Made by a program: the position numbers and the translations under genes. Below, piece after piece: positions 17,334 through 29,099 of a DNA stretch of 64,000 nt (its first letter is position 1; each line of letters starts with the position of its first letter). Origin of the DNA: Campylobacter sp. (GTDB lineage: Bacteria; Campylobacterota; Campylobacteria; Campylobacterales; Campylobacteraceae); NCBI RefSeq assembly GCF_019423325.1, contig NZ_JAHZBQ010000002.1:372001-436000 (forward strand), written 5' to 3'. A model generated the notes under the pieces. That model searched no databases. It saw nothing but the letters and a program-made list of their open reading frames with translations, and had not been told where the DNA came from.

Positions 17334-19136
17334 CTATTTTTTCGCCATTCGTCTGCGCGTCGTAGGATCCAGGTATCGCTTGCGTACGCGGATATTTACG
17401 GGCGTGACTTCCACAAGCTCGTCCTCCTCGATCCACTCCAGCGCGCGCTCTAAATTTAATGCTCGCGGCGGCACGAGCTTGATCGCATCATCGCTGCCGC
17501 TGGCGCGGACGTTGGTTAAATTTTTACCCTTGATCGGATTTACGTCCAGATCGTTCGGACGGCTGTGCTCGCCGATGATCATACCTAGATAGACCTTTGC
17601 CTGCGGAGCGATAAAAAGCACGCCGCGATCTTGTAGGTTCCACAGGCTGTATCCTAGCGCCACTCCGTTTTCCATACTCACGAGCGCGCCGTTTTGTCGC
17701 TTCTCGACCGCGCCTATGAAAGGGCGGAATTCCAAAAAACTATGGTTCATTACGCCTTCGCCGCGAGTATCGGTCAAAAACTGCGAACGAAAGCCGATAA
17801 GACCGCGCGCCGGGATCTCAAACTCCATACGCGTCTGCCCGTCGCCGGTAGGATTCATCACCTTCATCTCGGCTTTTTTGCGGCCTAGCTTTTCGATAAC
17901 GGTGCCGGTACAATCATCGGGCGCGTCGATAACTAAGTGCTCGAAAGGCTCGCATTTGATGCCGTCGATCTCTTTGATGATAACTTCCGGGCGCCCGAGG
18001 CAGAACTCAAAGCCCTCGCGGCGCATATTTTCGGCCAAAATCGTGATCTGCAGCTCGCCGCGGCCGCTTACTTTAAATTTGCCCTCGCCCGCGTTTTCAT
18101 AGCGCATCGCGATGTTGGTTTTCATCTCCGCTTCCAAGCGCTCGTCGATCTTGTTTGAGGTTACGAATTTACCCTCCGTACCAGCTAGCGGTCCGTCATT
18201 TACGCTGAAAATTACGCTAAGGGTCGGCTCTTCGATATGCAGCGCATCAAGCGGAATCGGGTTATTGGGATCGACGATACTATCGCCTACGTCAAGCGCG
18301 TCAAATCCCGCAATAGCCACGATGTCGCCCGTGCCCGCTGCATCGATGTCGGTGCGCTCAAGCCCGCTAAAGCCGATGAGCTTTGAAATTCTACCGTTGA
18401 TGTGCGTGCCGTCGGCTTTGGCTAGCATAACGCTTTGGTTTTTGTTTATCGTGCCGTTGAAAATTCTAGCAATGCCGATCTTACCGACGTAATTATCGTA
18501 ATCGAGCGTGAAAACCTGCAGCTGTAAAGGATTATCGTCGCTGCCGCTCGGAGTTGGAACGTGAGAGATAATCGTCTCAAAAAGCGGCTTCATGTCGGTG
18601 CTCTCGTCGCTTAGATCGTATTTTGCATAGCCGTTTTTGGCCGCGGCGTAGATGACGGGGAACTCAAGCTGCTCGTCGTTTGCGTCAAGCGCTACGAAAA
18701 GATCGAAAATTTCATTTACTACGCGGTCCGGATCGGCTGCGGGCTTGTCGATTTTGTTTACGACTACGATCGGTCTAAGTCCCAAAGATAGCGCCTTTTT
18801 TACGACAAATTTCGTCTGCGGCATGACGCCTTCTTGCGCGTCGACGAGCAAAAGTACGCCGTCTACCATTTTTAACACGCGCTCGACCTCGCCGCCGAAA
18901 TCGGCGTGACCTGGGGTGTCGATGATATTGATTTTAACGCCGCCGTAGTGGATGGCGGTATTTTTGGATAGTATCGTAATGCCGCGCTCGCGCTCGATGT
19001 CGTTGCTGTCCATCACGCGCTCGCCGACCTCTTGGTGATTACCAAAGGTGCCGGATTGTTTTAAAAGCTCGTCTACGATAGTGGTCTTTCCGTGATCGAC
19101 GTGCGCGATAACCGCGATATTTCTGATATTTTCCAA
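17334..19136 (-). CDS. typA: GTP-binding translation factor TypA/BipA
   Basis: A 600-residue ribosome-associated GTPase of the EF-G family, acting in 50S assembly and stress adaptation. G1 is AHVDHGKTT (residues 11-19), the switch region has RERGITI, G3 is [12 protein letters not shown]4 is NKID. Domains II, III, V and the BipA-specific C-terminal domain follow ([29 protein letters not shown] given here in part as [11 protein letters not shown]). Full length for the family. It is monocistronic, with a perfect terminator downstream. Confidence 0.97.
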   Translation of the reverse strand: MENIRNIAVIAHVDHGKTTIVDELLKQSGTFGNHQEVGERVMDSNDIERERGITILSKNTAIHYGGVKINIIDTPGHADFGGEVERVLKMVDGVLLLVDAQEGVMPQTKFVVKKALSLGLRPIVVVNKIDKPAADPDRVVNEIFDLFVALDANDEQLEFPVIYAAAKNGYAKYDLSDESTDMKPLFETIISHVPTPSGSDDNPLQLQVFTLDYDNYVGKIGIARIFNGTINKNQSVMLAKADGTHINGRISKLIGFSGLERTDIDAAGTGDIVAIAGFDALDVGDSIVDPNNPIPLDALHIEEPTLSVIFSVNDGPLAGTEGKFVTSNKIDERLEAEMKTNIAMRYENAGEGKFKVSGRGELQITILAENMRREGFEFCLGRPEVIIKEIDGIKCEPFEHLVIDAPDDCTGTVIEKLGRKKAEMKVMNPTGDGQTRMEFEIPARGLIGFRSQFLTDTRGEGVMNHSFLEFRPFIGAVEKRQNGALVSMENGVALGYSLWNLQDRGVLFIAPQAKVYLGMIIGEHSRPNDLDVNPIKGKNLTNVRASGSDDAIKLVPPRALNLERALEWIEEDELVEVTPVNIRVRKRYLDPTTRRRMAKK

Positions 19137-19200
19137 ATTTTTCTCCGTTTATAATTTCAAAAACTGATGATTATACTAAAAAAATTCTTAAGATAAAAAT

Positions 19201-19620
19201 TTACGAGTATTCTTTGACTTCGCAGACAAAAAACTCATACACGCGCTGTTGGATTAGCGCATCCTCGTCATCATCTCCGATCAAACGACGCAGATGTGAA
19301 AAATCAATCTTTTTGATATATTTTTTGTTATTTTTGATATCTCTGTCGATCTCTTTTAAAAGCGAATCTAAATTTAAGCTTTTATAGGTTTTCGCCTTTA
19401 AGATATACTCTTTTACGATGGAGACCAGCACGCCGATGCGCTGCTCATCACCCGGATAAATTTCGCCAGCTATATCTTTGATCGCGTCGTAGTCCTCGTC
19501 TGTCTGCTTCTTTTTAGCAAGCAGCATTGCGGCAAAAATTTTGGCTCTAAACTCGATAGAGCGATGGTGAGGAATAAAGACCTCGCGAAATACGGATAAA
19601 AGATGATTTTTGAAATTCAT
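19201..19620 (-). CDS. Conserved helical protein of unknown function
   Basis: A 139-residue soluble, almost wholly helical, charged protein beginning MNFKNHLLSVFREVFIP. No domain was recognised with certainty; the pattern of two helices around YDAIKDIAGEIYP recalls TerB-like helical domains, but only loosely. It lies 64 bases upstream of typA on the same strand. Its own upstream region carries the divergent SRP RNA promoter. Real-gene support comes from length, start context and Campylobacter-like codon use. Confidence 0.6.
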   Translation of the reverse strand: MNFKNHLLSVFREVFIPHHRSIEFRAKIFAAMLLAKKKQTDEDYDAIKDIAGEIYPGDEQRIGVLVSIVKEYILKAKTYKSLNLDSLLKEIDRDIKNNKKYIKKIDFSHLRRLIGDDDEDALIQQRVYEFFVCEVKEYS

Positions 19621-19649
19621 TTATAACCTTACTTTAAGAAACATTTCCA

Positions 19650-19655
19650 TATAAT
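19650..19655 (+). promoter_or_regulatory. -10 box of the SRP RNA gene
   Basis: TATAAT on the plus strand, seven bases upstream of the predicted 5' end of the SRP RNA at about 19663. No clear -35 box, as usual for sigma-70 promoters in this group. Confidence 0.6.
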
Positions 19656-19662
19656 CCCGTTT

Positions 19663-19767
19663 GCCCTTTCTTAGACCTGTGCAATGCTTTTTTTAGGCAC
19701 CGCTTCAGGGTAGGAATACAGCAGAGCACTTAGATCTCGCATGTGCCGCAGCCATCTGGGAAGGGGT
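19663..19767 (+). ncRNA. ffs: Signal recognition particle 4.5S RNA
   Basis: The conserved apical region is present: CAGG, stem GUA, tetraloop GGAA, stem UAC, then AGCAG (19705-19723 area), the asymmetric-loop signature bound by Ffh. The ends pair over 12 bases: CCCTTTCTTAGA at 19664-19675 with TCTGGGAAGGGG at 19755-19766, allowing G-U pairs. Length of about 105 bases is typical of the short bacterial SRP RNA. It lies on the plus strand between two minus-strand genes and has a TATAAT box at the right distance. Confidence 0.88.
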
Positions 19768-19768
19768 T

Positions 19769-21004
19769 TTATAAATCGATCCTATTAAGCCCAAAATGCT
19801 CTTTGAAATCCTCACAAACACTATAAAAATCGACGCCTTCGATTTTTGGCTTGGCTTTGAAAAACTCTAACATCGAATTATACCCGCTAAGCAGCTCCTT
19901 GCTCTTTACGCCGTAACTAATCGAAATTCCAGCCTCGAAAAACGCCGCTAGCTTATCGCAATACTTAAGCGCTTTGCCGTCAATCGCGCGAAATTTATCT
20001 TCGTTAAACATCTTTAGGCTACCTTCTGCAAATTTAGGCTCCTTGCCTAGCTCGAAGGTGCGGTTTTCAAACTCATCTTTTATAAATTTACCGCCCTCTT
20101 TGCGGATACCCAAAATATAACTAAAATCATCTCTCATATGTTCCGGCACGAAAGGCAAAATTTTATCGTCTATTAGCCGCATCTCATATTCGCCGATGAT
20201 GTCGCTAAGGCCTTTGACGCCGTATTTTACGGGGCTAATGATGTCGCGAGTGAGGCTTTCGGGCAAATCATGAAATAGCGCGCAGAAAAAATTATACGCC
20301 GTGCGCGAGCGGCACGCATCCACTTCAAGCGAAAAAAAGTAGCTTAAAATCGCGACTACCAGCATATGTCCAAGCACCGATGTCTCAGGGATGCGCGGCG
20401 TCTGCGCCCAGCGCTTTTGAAAACGAAGTCTACCACTAAGATCGACTATGCGGGCGAGCTTTTTATTCATCACGATCTTTCGCACGCCGATAAGCTCGTA
20501 ATAATCCTCGAGCTCCTCATCCACCTTGGCTTTTAGCTCCTCGATGTCGTTTAAAAACTGGCTAGTTTGATAGACGATGTTAAATTCCCACCGCGTAGAG
20601 AGGTAACTAGCTGCCTTTAAGATCACCGCTTCTTTCTTATGATCTTTGGAATTTAGATATTTTTTAAATCGCTCGAAAAAAGCGCCATTTTGAATAGGCA
20701 AAAGATCGCTTTCTAGGACACTTAGAACCCATTCGTTGATCTTTTTTTTCTTGGTTTTTTGGATCTGATGAAAGACGTCCGGACGGATGTCGGTTACTAC
20801 GATACGCGCTAAAAACTCGAAAATCCCCGCTTCGATGACGTAGTTGATATCCACGTCGCGCTCAAAGCTAGCGATAAAATAAGCGATGATAAATTTATGC
20901 GCCTGCTTGTCGAGCTCAACTAAACTTACCATCTTTGGGTAATCGTTCCAGCGGCTAATGCTTGCGGATTTAAAAATTTGTTCGACTAAATTTGAGCTTA
21001 TCAT
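19769..21004 (-). CDS. HD-domain phosphohydrolase (YfbR-like)
   Basis: A 411-residue cytosolic protein with an HD metal-dependent phosphohydrolase domain: His213 (ETSVLGHML), His245-Asp246 (CALFHDLPES) and a later Asp in KYCDKLAAFFEAG near 347. The arrangement RFQKRWAQTPRIPETS resembles YfbR-type 5'-nucleotidase and related HD proteins. A helical N-terminal part of about 185 residues is of unknown role. The ATG overlaps the queF stop (ATGA), so the two are translationally coupled in one operon with the GGDEF-EAL-like protein and possibly gyrB. The substrate is unknown; a nucleotide is likely. Confidence 0.8.
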   Translation of the reverse strand: MISSNLVEQIFKSASISRWNDYPKMVSLVELDKQAHKFIIAYFIASFERDVDINYVIEAGIFEFLARIVVTDIRPDVFHQIQKTKKKKINEWVLSVLESDLLPIQNGAFFERFKKYLNSKDHKKEAVILKAASYLSTRWEFNIVYQTSQFLNDIEELKAKVDEELEDYYELIGVRKIVMNKKLARIVDLSGRLRFQKRWAQTPRIPETSVLGHMLVVAILSYFFSLEVDACRSRTAYNFFCALFHDLPESLTRDIISPVKYGVKGLSDIIGEYEMRLIDDKILPFVPEHMRDDFSYILGIRKEGGKFIKDEFENRTFELGKEPKFAEGSLKMFNEDKFRAIDGKALKYCDKLAAFFEAGISISYGVKSKELLSGYNSMLEFFKAKPKIEGVDFYSVCEDFKEHFGLNRIDL

Positions 21005-21381
21005 CGATAAATTTGATCCGAGTTTATTTCGATTACCGTGTGGACGTTGCCGCGCGGATTAAAATCGCCCGTGATTTTCATAAATTTAGGCTTTAGCTTG
21101 TTTTGAAGCGCGCCGTAAATTTCATTTATGCTATCCTCGTGGCTGATGTAGCGATTCATGAAGGAATTTATGTAAATTTTAATCGCCTTAAGCTCCACTA
21201 CGAGCTTATCCGGGATATATTCAAAATAGATCGTCGCAAAGTCCGGATAGCCAGAGCGCGGGCAGCGGCAGCAAAACTCGGGCAGGGTGATTTTTATTAG
21301 ATAGTCGCGCTCCTGTTTGTTGGGCCAAACTTCCATCTTTTCTATGTCAAATTTCTCAATTTCCTCTTCGCCGTATCTCAC
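21001..21381 (-). CDS. queF: NADPH-dependent preQ0 reductase QueF (type I)
   Basis: Reduces 7-cyano-7-deazaguanine to preQ1 in queuosine synthesis. The 126 residues have the YkvM-type unimodular layout: nucleophile Cys40 in CCRCPRSGYPDFA, Asp47, and the ELKAIKIYINSFMN block matching the QueF E(S/L)K motif, plus HED. The start codon is GTG at 21381, overlapping the TAG stop of the upstream gene by one base, with GGAG at good spacing. It also overlaps the HD gene. No other queuosine gene is in the window. Confidence 0.93.
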   Translation of the reverse strand: MRYGEEEIEKFDIEKMEVWPNKQERDYLIKITLPEFCCRCPRSGYPDFATIYFEYIPDKLVVELKAIKIYINSFMNRYISHEDSINEIYGALQNKLKPKFMKITGDFNPRGNVHTVIEINSDQIYR

Positions 21382-22805
21382 TATGATCTCCTTAAATTCG
21401 ATATATCATTCGGTTTTTCGACGCAAAATCCCTGAATATAATCGATACCCATTTTATAAAGCTGCATTTGAAATTCCTGCTTATCTACAAAGCGCATTAT
21501 GGTTTTGACGCCCGATTTTGCGCAGGCTTCATTAATGCCAATAAATATATTTTTAATCTTTTCATCGTCTAAATTTTTGTTAAATTCTATATCATAAACA
21601 ATAAAATCGACGTTTAGAAATTTTAAATACTCAAAGCTCGCGTTCGAGCCGCCGAACTGCGACAGCGCGAAGCTAAATCCAAGTTCGCGGAATTTAATCA
21701 AAATTTCGTCAAAGCGCTTGATCTCCGAATAGATAAGCTTTTCGTTAAACTCAAACACGATCTTTTTCGGATCGATCAGATTATTATCGATAAGCTTTAA
21801 AATTTCATTGCGAAACTCGTTATTTCGCAGCGTCTGAGGCATAATCTCGATAAAAATTTTAGCGTCAATATCTTTAAAATAGATGATTCTAGAAATTTGC
21901 CTCATCATCGAAATATCGTATTTAATATCGTAATGATTTAGAAGCAAGATATCTAAAATTCTACTTTTTGTGATCTTTTCGCCGCTTCTTAGATCGAGCT
22001 TCGGGATCAAATTTATATGCGATTTTACGCCGTTTTTATCTGCAACGCGCTGATATTTAAAGCTAAAATTTTCACTATCGATCGCTTCCATAACGTCGGC
22101 GGAAAATACGTCGATTAATACCTTTTCTACGTCGATCGCTTTTTCTCCGTGTTCTTCGTCGTCCAGGTGATTTATCTTATAAAATAGCGCATTTACAATA
22201 TTATTTAGATTGCGATCATATGAACTTGGAAGCATTGCAAATTCGCTTTTTATCTCTACATTTTTAATCGTTTGACTTGAAATTTTATGTTCAAACATTC
22301 GCAAAATATGACTTAAATTTGTAGCTTTTGATTCCACTCCGAATACAAAGTAGCCGTTTATAAAGCGCCCGATCGGAAGGTCCTTAAAACCCTGCTCCGC
22401 CATAAAATTTGAAAGTTCCTTACAATACTCATATAAAATTTCATCGCCGTTTTTATAACCATATCGATCGTTTATGTCGATGATATTTTTAATTCGCAAA
22501 AGAACGATATTTATTTGACGATTTTTAGCTAGATCGTTGCTTAAAATTTTTTCGATCTCCTCGCGCACAAACACGTGAGTAACGGGATCAATCAGAGTCT
22601 TTTGAAAGCCGAAATAAATTTGATAGATGACATAATAAACATAGCAGGTTAAAAGTATCAAAAATAAAATTACGTCGTCAAATTTGAACTCACCATTTCG
22701 GAATAAAATAATTCCGAAAACAATCAAAACGCAGGTAAATGGCACCGAAATTTTAAGCGCCGTTATGAAGCGGTTTTCGCGCTCTTTGGTCTCACTAAAT
22801 AGCAT
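21381..22805 (-). CDS. Membrane-anchored degenerate GGDEF-EAL protein
   Basis: A 474-residue protein with two N-terminal transmembrane segments (about 15-60), a GGDEF-type domain (75-235) and an EAL-type domain (245-465). Both look catalytically dead: the GGDEF site reads RFINGYFVFG, and the EAL site lacks the first motif (IPKLDLRSGE instead of EALLR) and has FIEIM for FINLS, SQFGG for DDFG, and FIVYD for YIKID. QGFCVEKP survives. It is therefore more likely a c-di-GMP receptor or scaffold than an enzyme. Only one base follows gyrB, and it overlaps queF by one base. Confidence 0.82.
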   Translation of the reverse strand: MLFSETKERENRFITALKISVPFTCVLIVFGIILFRNGEFKFDDVILFLILLTCYVYYVIYQIYFGFQKTLIDPVTHVFVREEIEKILSNDLAKNRQINIVLLRIKNIIDINDRYGYKNGDEILYEYCKELSNFMAEQGFKDLPIGRFINGYFVFGVESKATNLSHILRMFEHKISSQTIKNVEIKSEFAMLPSSYDRNLNNIVNALFYKINHLDDEEHGEKAIDVEKVLIDVFSADVMEAIDSENFSFKYQRVADKNGVKSHINLIPKLDLRSGEKITKSRILDILLLNHYDIKYDISMMRQISRIIYFKDIDAKIFIEIMPQTLRNNEFRNEILKLIDNNLIDPKKIVFEFNEKLIYSEIKRFDEILIKFRELGFSFALSQFGGSNASFEYLKFLNVDFIVYDIEFNKNLDDEKIKNIFIGINEACAKSGVKTIMRFVDKQEFQMQLYKMGIDYIQGFCVEKPNDISNLRRS

Positions 22806-25127
<2,322 letters not shown>

Positions 25128-26207
25128 TTAAATATTATTTATCGGCATGACAACCGTTTTTAGGCCGTCCGCGCTAAGTACGAACGCCGTATCGGAGCTG
25201 TTAAAATTAAGCTCAAAAATTTCGCTCTCTATGTTACTTAAAAAATCAAGCAGAAAGCGATTTTTCACGCCGAAGACTATCTCGCCGTTTATATCGATCG
25301 CCGCTTCAATTTCGGTCTTTGCCTCGGAATTATCCTCATTGATGCTCTCAAAAACCATTCCGTCCTTTTTAATGGTAACCTTCATCTCCTCGCACATTGC
25401 GTTTATCGCTCGCACGCCGCTTACCATCTTATCGCGCGGGATTAAAATTTTATACGCCGTATCGCTTGGAATAACGCGCTCATAGTTTGGAAATTTGCCG
25501 TTAATAAGCTTTGTAAAAAACTCAAAATTTTCGCTCACCGCTAGTAGCACGTTTTCGTCGTAGTAAATTTTAATTTTATCCGAAAATAGCTTTTGAATTT
25601 CGCCTATCGCCTTTTTAGGGATTAAAATTTTAGTATCTAGCTCGCCCGCTTTTGATTGAGTAATCAGCTTATAAACACTAAGTCGCTTAGTATCGGTTCC
25701 GACTAAATTTAAAAATCCCTCTTTTACGTCGATTAAAGCGCCGTTTAGCTCATATTTTGGATTGTTCGTATCGATCGACGGATAGATCTTTTTAAGGCTT
25801 CTGCCTAAAATTCCAGCATTTACGTCAAAGCTGTTTTTACCATCTATTGTAGGAAAGCTCGGAAAATCCCTCGTTTCAAACATCGGAAGCTTGTACTTGG
25901 ATTTTTTTTGCTTCACAAATAGCGCTCCGTTAACGGTTTCTAAAATTACGTTATCGTCGCTTAAGCCTTTAATAACGCTAAGAAGTTTGCCTCCGTTTGC
26001 CGTAGCTTCTCCCTCTGTTTCTATCGAGACATTTTGTAGATTGTAGCTTAAACCGATTTCATGATCGGTAGCTTTTATACTAAAAATTCCATCTTTAGCG
26101 CTCATCAAAAGATGCGAAGTTATCGAGCTTAGATCTTTCTTATCGAGATAGGAGCTGGTATTGGAAACTATCTCTTCTAAAAGTTTTTTAGTGATTAACA
26201 CTTTCAT
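25128..26207 (-). CDS. dnaN: DNA polymerase III beta sliding clamp
   Basis: Forms the ring that tethers polymerase III to DNA. 359 residues in three similar domains. Recognisable blocks: MKVLITKKLLEEIVS at the N-terminus, GALIDVKEGFLNLVGTD, INGKFPNYERVIP, and C-terminal SADGLKTVVMPINN, where the usual M-P-(M/V/I)-R end is slightly changed. It is separated from dnaA by a 156-base gap carrying DnaA-box-like sequences. Confidence 0.97.
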   Translation of the reverse strand: MKVLITKKLLEEIVSNTSSYLDKKDLSSITSHLLMSAKDGIFSIKATDHEIGLSYNLQNVSIETEGEATANGGKLLSVIKGLSDDNVILETVNGALFVKQKKSKYKLPMFETRDFPSFPTIDGKNSFDVNAGILGRSLKKIYPSIDTNNPKYELNGALIDVKEGFLNLVGTDTKRLSVYKLITQSKAGELDTKILIPKKAIGEIQKLFSDKIKIYYDENVLLAVSENFEFFTKLINGKFPNYERVIPSDTAYKILIPRDKMVSGVRAINAMCEEMKVTIKKDGMVFESINEDNSEAKTEIEAAIDINGEIVFGVKNRFLLDFLSNIESEIFELNFNSSDTAFVLSADGLKTVVMPINNI

Positions 26208-26363
26208 ATTTTTATCCTTTTAAATTTTTATCGTTGTAGTAGTTGGTAAGAGGTTTTTGTGAAAAACTTATCCTAAAGCTTGTCTTTAGGTAGTTTATCC
26301 AGTGAGTAAGTAGCTTTGTTTTATTCACTTTTATTCACCTTTTTTGCTTTATTTTCATAAAGT
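26208..26363. other. Origin region between dnaA and dnaN (DnaA boxes)
   Basis: TTATTCACT at 26321-26329 and TTATTCACC at 26331-26339 are tandem epsilonproteobacterial-type DnaA boxes with one base between them. Weaker relatives are TTATCCAGT (26295-26303) and TTATCCTAA (26268-26276). The DNA between and beyond is AT-rich. Together with the boxes upstream of dnaA this gives a bipartite origin flanking dnaA, as described for Helicobacter. Confidence 0.7.
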
Positions 26364-27692
26364 CTAAATTTCATTCTTATCCTTTTTGGTTATTTTGTTT
26401 TTTAGCTCTTCAATTTTTATCTTTAATATCTCGTCGGTTTGAATGAGCTCGTTGATTTTTTTGATATTTTTGCTGATGGCGCTGTGATCTTTTAGATTAA
26501 AAAATGCGGCGATTTTTGGCATTGAGTTTTGAGTTAACTGTTTGGTTAGATATATGCAAATTTGGCGCGCTTCGACGACGTTTTTAGCTCGCGTTTTGCT
26601 CTTTAGCTCGCTAGGTTTTACGTTCAGTTCTTTTGAAATCACCTCTATGACGTGTTCGAGACTCACGCTTGAATATTTTTGATGGATCTGATCTTGTAGC
26701 GTACTTTTGGTAAATTCTAGCGTGATTTTCGTGCGAAGTATCGACGAATAGGCATTTAGTTTGTTTATCGCGCCTTCAATCTCACGGATATTATCGCCCA
26801 TATTTGCGGCGATATATTCTACGACGTCGTGTGGAATTCTAACGCGATTTTCCTCGCTCTTTTTATTGATAATGGCGATTTTAGTTTCGAGATCCGGCGG
26901 AGTGATGTTTGCTATTATGCCGCTTTCAAACCGCGTTGTCAGGCGACTTTCAAAGCCTTTTAGGAATTTTGGTGGTAGGTCGTTGGTAAGGACGATTTGG
27001 CAGTTTTTGTCTTTCAGCTCGTTAAACGTATAAAAAAGCTCTTCTTGAGCTTTGTCACGCCCGATTAAAAACTGAATGTCGTCGATGAGTAAAACATCGC
27101 AGTTGCGGTATTTTTGTTTAAATTTATCGATTGAGTTGTTTTTGAGATTAAAGACAAAATCGTTGGCAAACTGCTCGCTGGTGACGCAGATAACGGTTTT
27201 TCCTTTTTTAATGCAGTAATTTCCGATCGATTGAAGTAGGTGAGTTTTGCCAAGTCCGCTAGGTCCGTAGATAAAAAGCGGATTAAAGCGGATTCCGGGC
27301 TCTTTTGCGACGGTAATTGAGCACTCAAAAGCAAATTTATTTGAATCGCCGATGATGAAATTTTCGAAGTTGTAGTTTTCGCTTAAAATTGTGCTCTTAG
27401 GCTTTTCGGAGATGATTTTTACCTTTTCTTTCGGTGAAATTTTAGCTTTTGAGGTGATTTTGACGATTACGTCGCTAAGACCGAACTGTTTTTTGATAAG
27501 CTCTTTTATTTTAGTACCGTATTTTGTCTGGGCATATTTGGCTATAAACTCGTTAGTTGCGTTATAAATGAAAAATTCCGAGGTCGAGTTTTTATCGTTA
27601 AATTTCAAATTTTTAATGTATCTAGAGTATTCGGTAGGCAAAATTTCCTTCTCTAAATTCGATAAAATTTCTTGTGCTTGCGACGTCGCCAT
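26364..27692 (-). CDS. dnaA: Chromosomal replication initiator DnaA
   Basis: Binds DnaA boxes and opens the origin. 442 residues: N-terminal helicase-interaction domain, AAA+ domain with Walker A GPSGLGKTHL and Walker B VLLIDDIQFL, sensor regions, and the C-terminal DNA-binding domain with ARQICIYLTKQLTQNSMPKI and the DHSAISKNI signature. Full length for Campylobacter. It is divergent from ruvC; DnaA-box-like sites occur on both sides, allowing autoregulation. Confidence 0.98.
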   Translation of the reverse strand: MATSQAQEILSNLEKEILPTEYSRYIKNLKFNDKNSTSEFFIYNATNEFIAKYAQTKYGTKIKELIKKQFGLSDVIVKITSKAKISPKEKVKIISEKPKSTILSENYNFENFIIGDSNKFAFECSITVAKEPGIRFNPLFIYGPSGLGKTHLLQSIGNYCIKKGKTVICVTSEQFANDFVFNLKNNSIDKFKQKYRNCDVLLIDDIQFLIGRDKAQEELFYTFNELKDKNCQIVLTNDLPPKFLKGFESRLTTRFESGIIANITPPDLETKIAIINKKSEENRVRIPHDVVEYIAANMGDNIREIEGAINKLNAYSSILRTKITLEFTKSTLQDQIHQKYSSVSLEHVIEVISKELNVKPSELKSKTRAKNVVEARQICIYLTKQLTQNSMPKIAAFFNLKDHSAISKNIKKINELIQTDEILKIKIEELKNKITKKDKNEI

Positions 27693-27802
27693 AAAATTCC
27701 CTTACAAATTAGATTAAGATTTTAGCTAAATTTCGCTAAATTTGCGGTAAATTTAAGTTTATTCACTTGTGATTAAGCCGTGAATAAGCGTGAAAGAGTG
27801 TT
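27693..27802. other. Origin region upstream of dnaA (DnaA boxes)
   Basis: TTATTCACT at 27759-27767 (plus), TTAATCACA at 27768-27776 (minus, one mismatch) and TTATTCACG at 27779-27787 (minus) cluster in 29 bases. An AT-rich stretch 27703-27758 with repeated GCTAAATTT and GGTAAATTT words adjoins it and could be the unwinding element. Confidence 0.7.
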
Positions 27803-28282
27803 ATGAAAATTTTAGGAATCGATCCGGGAACTAGAAATTTAGGCTATGCTGTTTTGGAAAAAGATGTGAATAAAATCACCCTCATAGAGGCGGGACTTGT
27901 GAAAATGAAGGCCGAAAACGTGCAATTTCAAATGACGCAGATGAGCGAGGCGATCGATCAAATTTTTAGCGCTCATAAGATCGATGAGGTCGCGATAGAA
28001 TCGATGTTTTATGCCTACAATCCGCAGTCTGTTTTAAAGCTCGCTCAGTTTCGCGGCGCGCTGGCTCTTAAAATTTTACAAATTTTTGGAAATTTTGCCG
28101 AATACACGCCGCTTCAGGTAAAAAAATCGGTCACCGGAAAGGCGAAGGCGGCGAAGGAACAAGTTGCTTTCATGGTGAAGCGGATCTTGGGGATTAATAA
28201 GGAGATTAAGCCGCTTGACATCACCGATGCCATAGCTATCGCGCTTACGCATGCAAATGTTATGCGCTTAGCGCCTAAATAG
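27803..28282 (+). CDS. ruvC: Holliday junction resolvase RuvC
   Basis: Dimeric endonuclease cutting Holliday junctions with RuvAB. 159 residues, RNase H fold, catalytic acids Asp7 (LGIDPGT), Glu66 (VAIESMF), Asp139 and Asp142 ([13 protein letters not shown]). Full length. It is the first gene of the rightward replichore, followed 10 bases later by the nitrilase-type gene. Confidence 0.96.
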   Translation: MKILGIDPGTRNLGYAVLEKDVNKITLIEAGLVKMKAENVQFQMTQMSEAIDQIFSAHKIDEVAIESMFYAYNPQSVLKLAQFRGALALKILQIFGNFAEYTPLQVKKSVTGKAKAAKEQVAFMVKRILGINKEIKPLDITDAIAIALTHANVMRLAPK

Positions 28283-28292
28283 GAGGGTTTAT

Positions 28293-29099
28293 ATGAAAAT
28301 CGCTATTTTGCAAATGGACGTGAAAATGGCTCAAAATTTTGCAGATTGTGAGCAAAATTTTATTCGCGCGCGCGAGCTTATAGATCGTGCGTTAAAAAGA
28401 GGCGCGGACGTAGCGGTTCTGCCCGAGGCATTTAATATGGGCTTTAATACGGCTAAATTTAAAGAGCTCGCCGATACGAACGCTGCTCATACGAAAAAAT
28501 TTTTAAGCGAAATTTCGCAAAAAGGCGGCGCTGTTTTGATTGGTGGAGCGATAAATTCTAGGCAAAATAAAATTTACAATTCCGCTTTCATCTATCAAAA
28601 CGGAGCCGAAATTTTACGCTACGACAAGATCCACGCCTTCTCGCTCGCTCGCGAAAATGAGATCGTAAGCAGCGGTGATAAGCTAGGCATTTGCGAGATA
28701 AAATTTCAAAATCGCGCGGTCAAAATCGGCGTCGCGGTTTGCTATGATCTGCGCTTTTGTGAAATTTTTCGCGCTTTAGCGCTTCGCGGCGCGCAGGTAG
28801 TTTTCGTAATCGCGCAGTTCGCGCAGAGCCGCATAGAGCATTTTATCACGCTCGCTAAGGCCCGTGCGATCGAAAATCAAATTTTTATCTGCGCGGTAAA
28901 CGGCTGCGGCTATACGGGTCAGGGCGAGAGTTTCGGCGGAAATTCCATGCTGATCGGTCCGAGCGGCGAGATCGTCGCTCGCTTAGGCAAAAAAGAGGCC
29001 GTGAAGATTGCTCGAGCGGATTTAGACGAAATTTTAAAATTTCGCGCTAAAATGGATCTTTTAAAAGATATGAAACCTAAAATTTATAAGGAGTTTTGA
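28293..29099 (+). CDS. Carbon-nitrogen hydrolase (nitrilase superfamily, omega-amidase-like)
   Basis: Hydrolyses a C-N bond in an amide. 268 residues with the complete Glu-Lys-Cys triad: Glu45 (VLPEAFNMG), Lys112 (RYDKIHAF) and Cys150 (VAVCYDLRF). The closest general pattern is that of omega-amidases and related deaminated-glutathione amidases, but the substrate is unproven. The stop overlaps the next start by one base (TGATG), coupling it to a second amidase-type enzyme. A GGAGG ribosome-binding site lies nine bases after ruvC. Confidence 0.85.
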   Translation: MKIAILQMDVKMAQNFADCEQNFIRARELIDRALKRGADVAVLPEAFNMGFNTAKFKELADTNAAHTKKFLSEISQKGGAVLIGGAINSRQNKIYNSAFIYQNGAEILRYDKIHAFSLARENEIVSSGDKLGICEIKFQNRAVKIGVAVCYDLRFCEIFRALALRGAQVVFVIAQFAQSRIEHFITLAKARAIENQIFICAVNGCGYTGQGESFGGNSMLIGPSGEIVARLGKKEAVKIARADLDEILKFRAKMDLLKDMKPKIYKEF

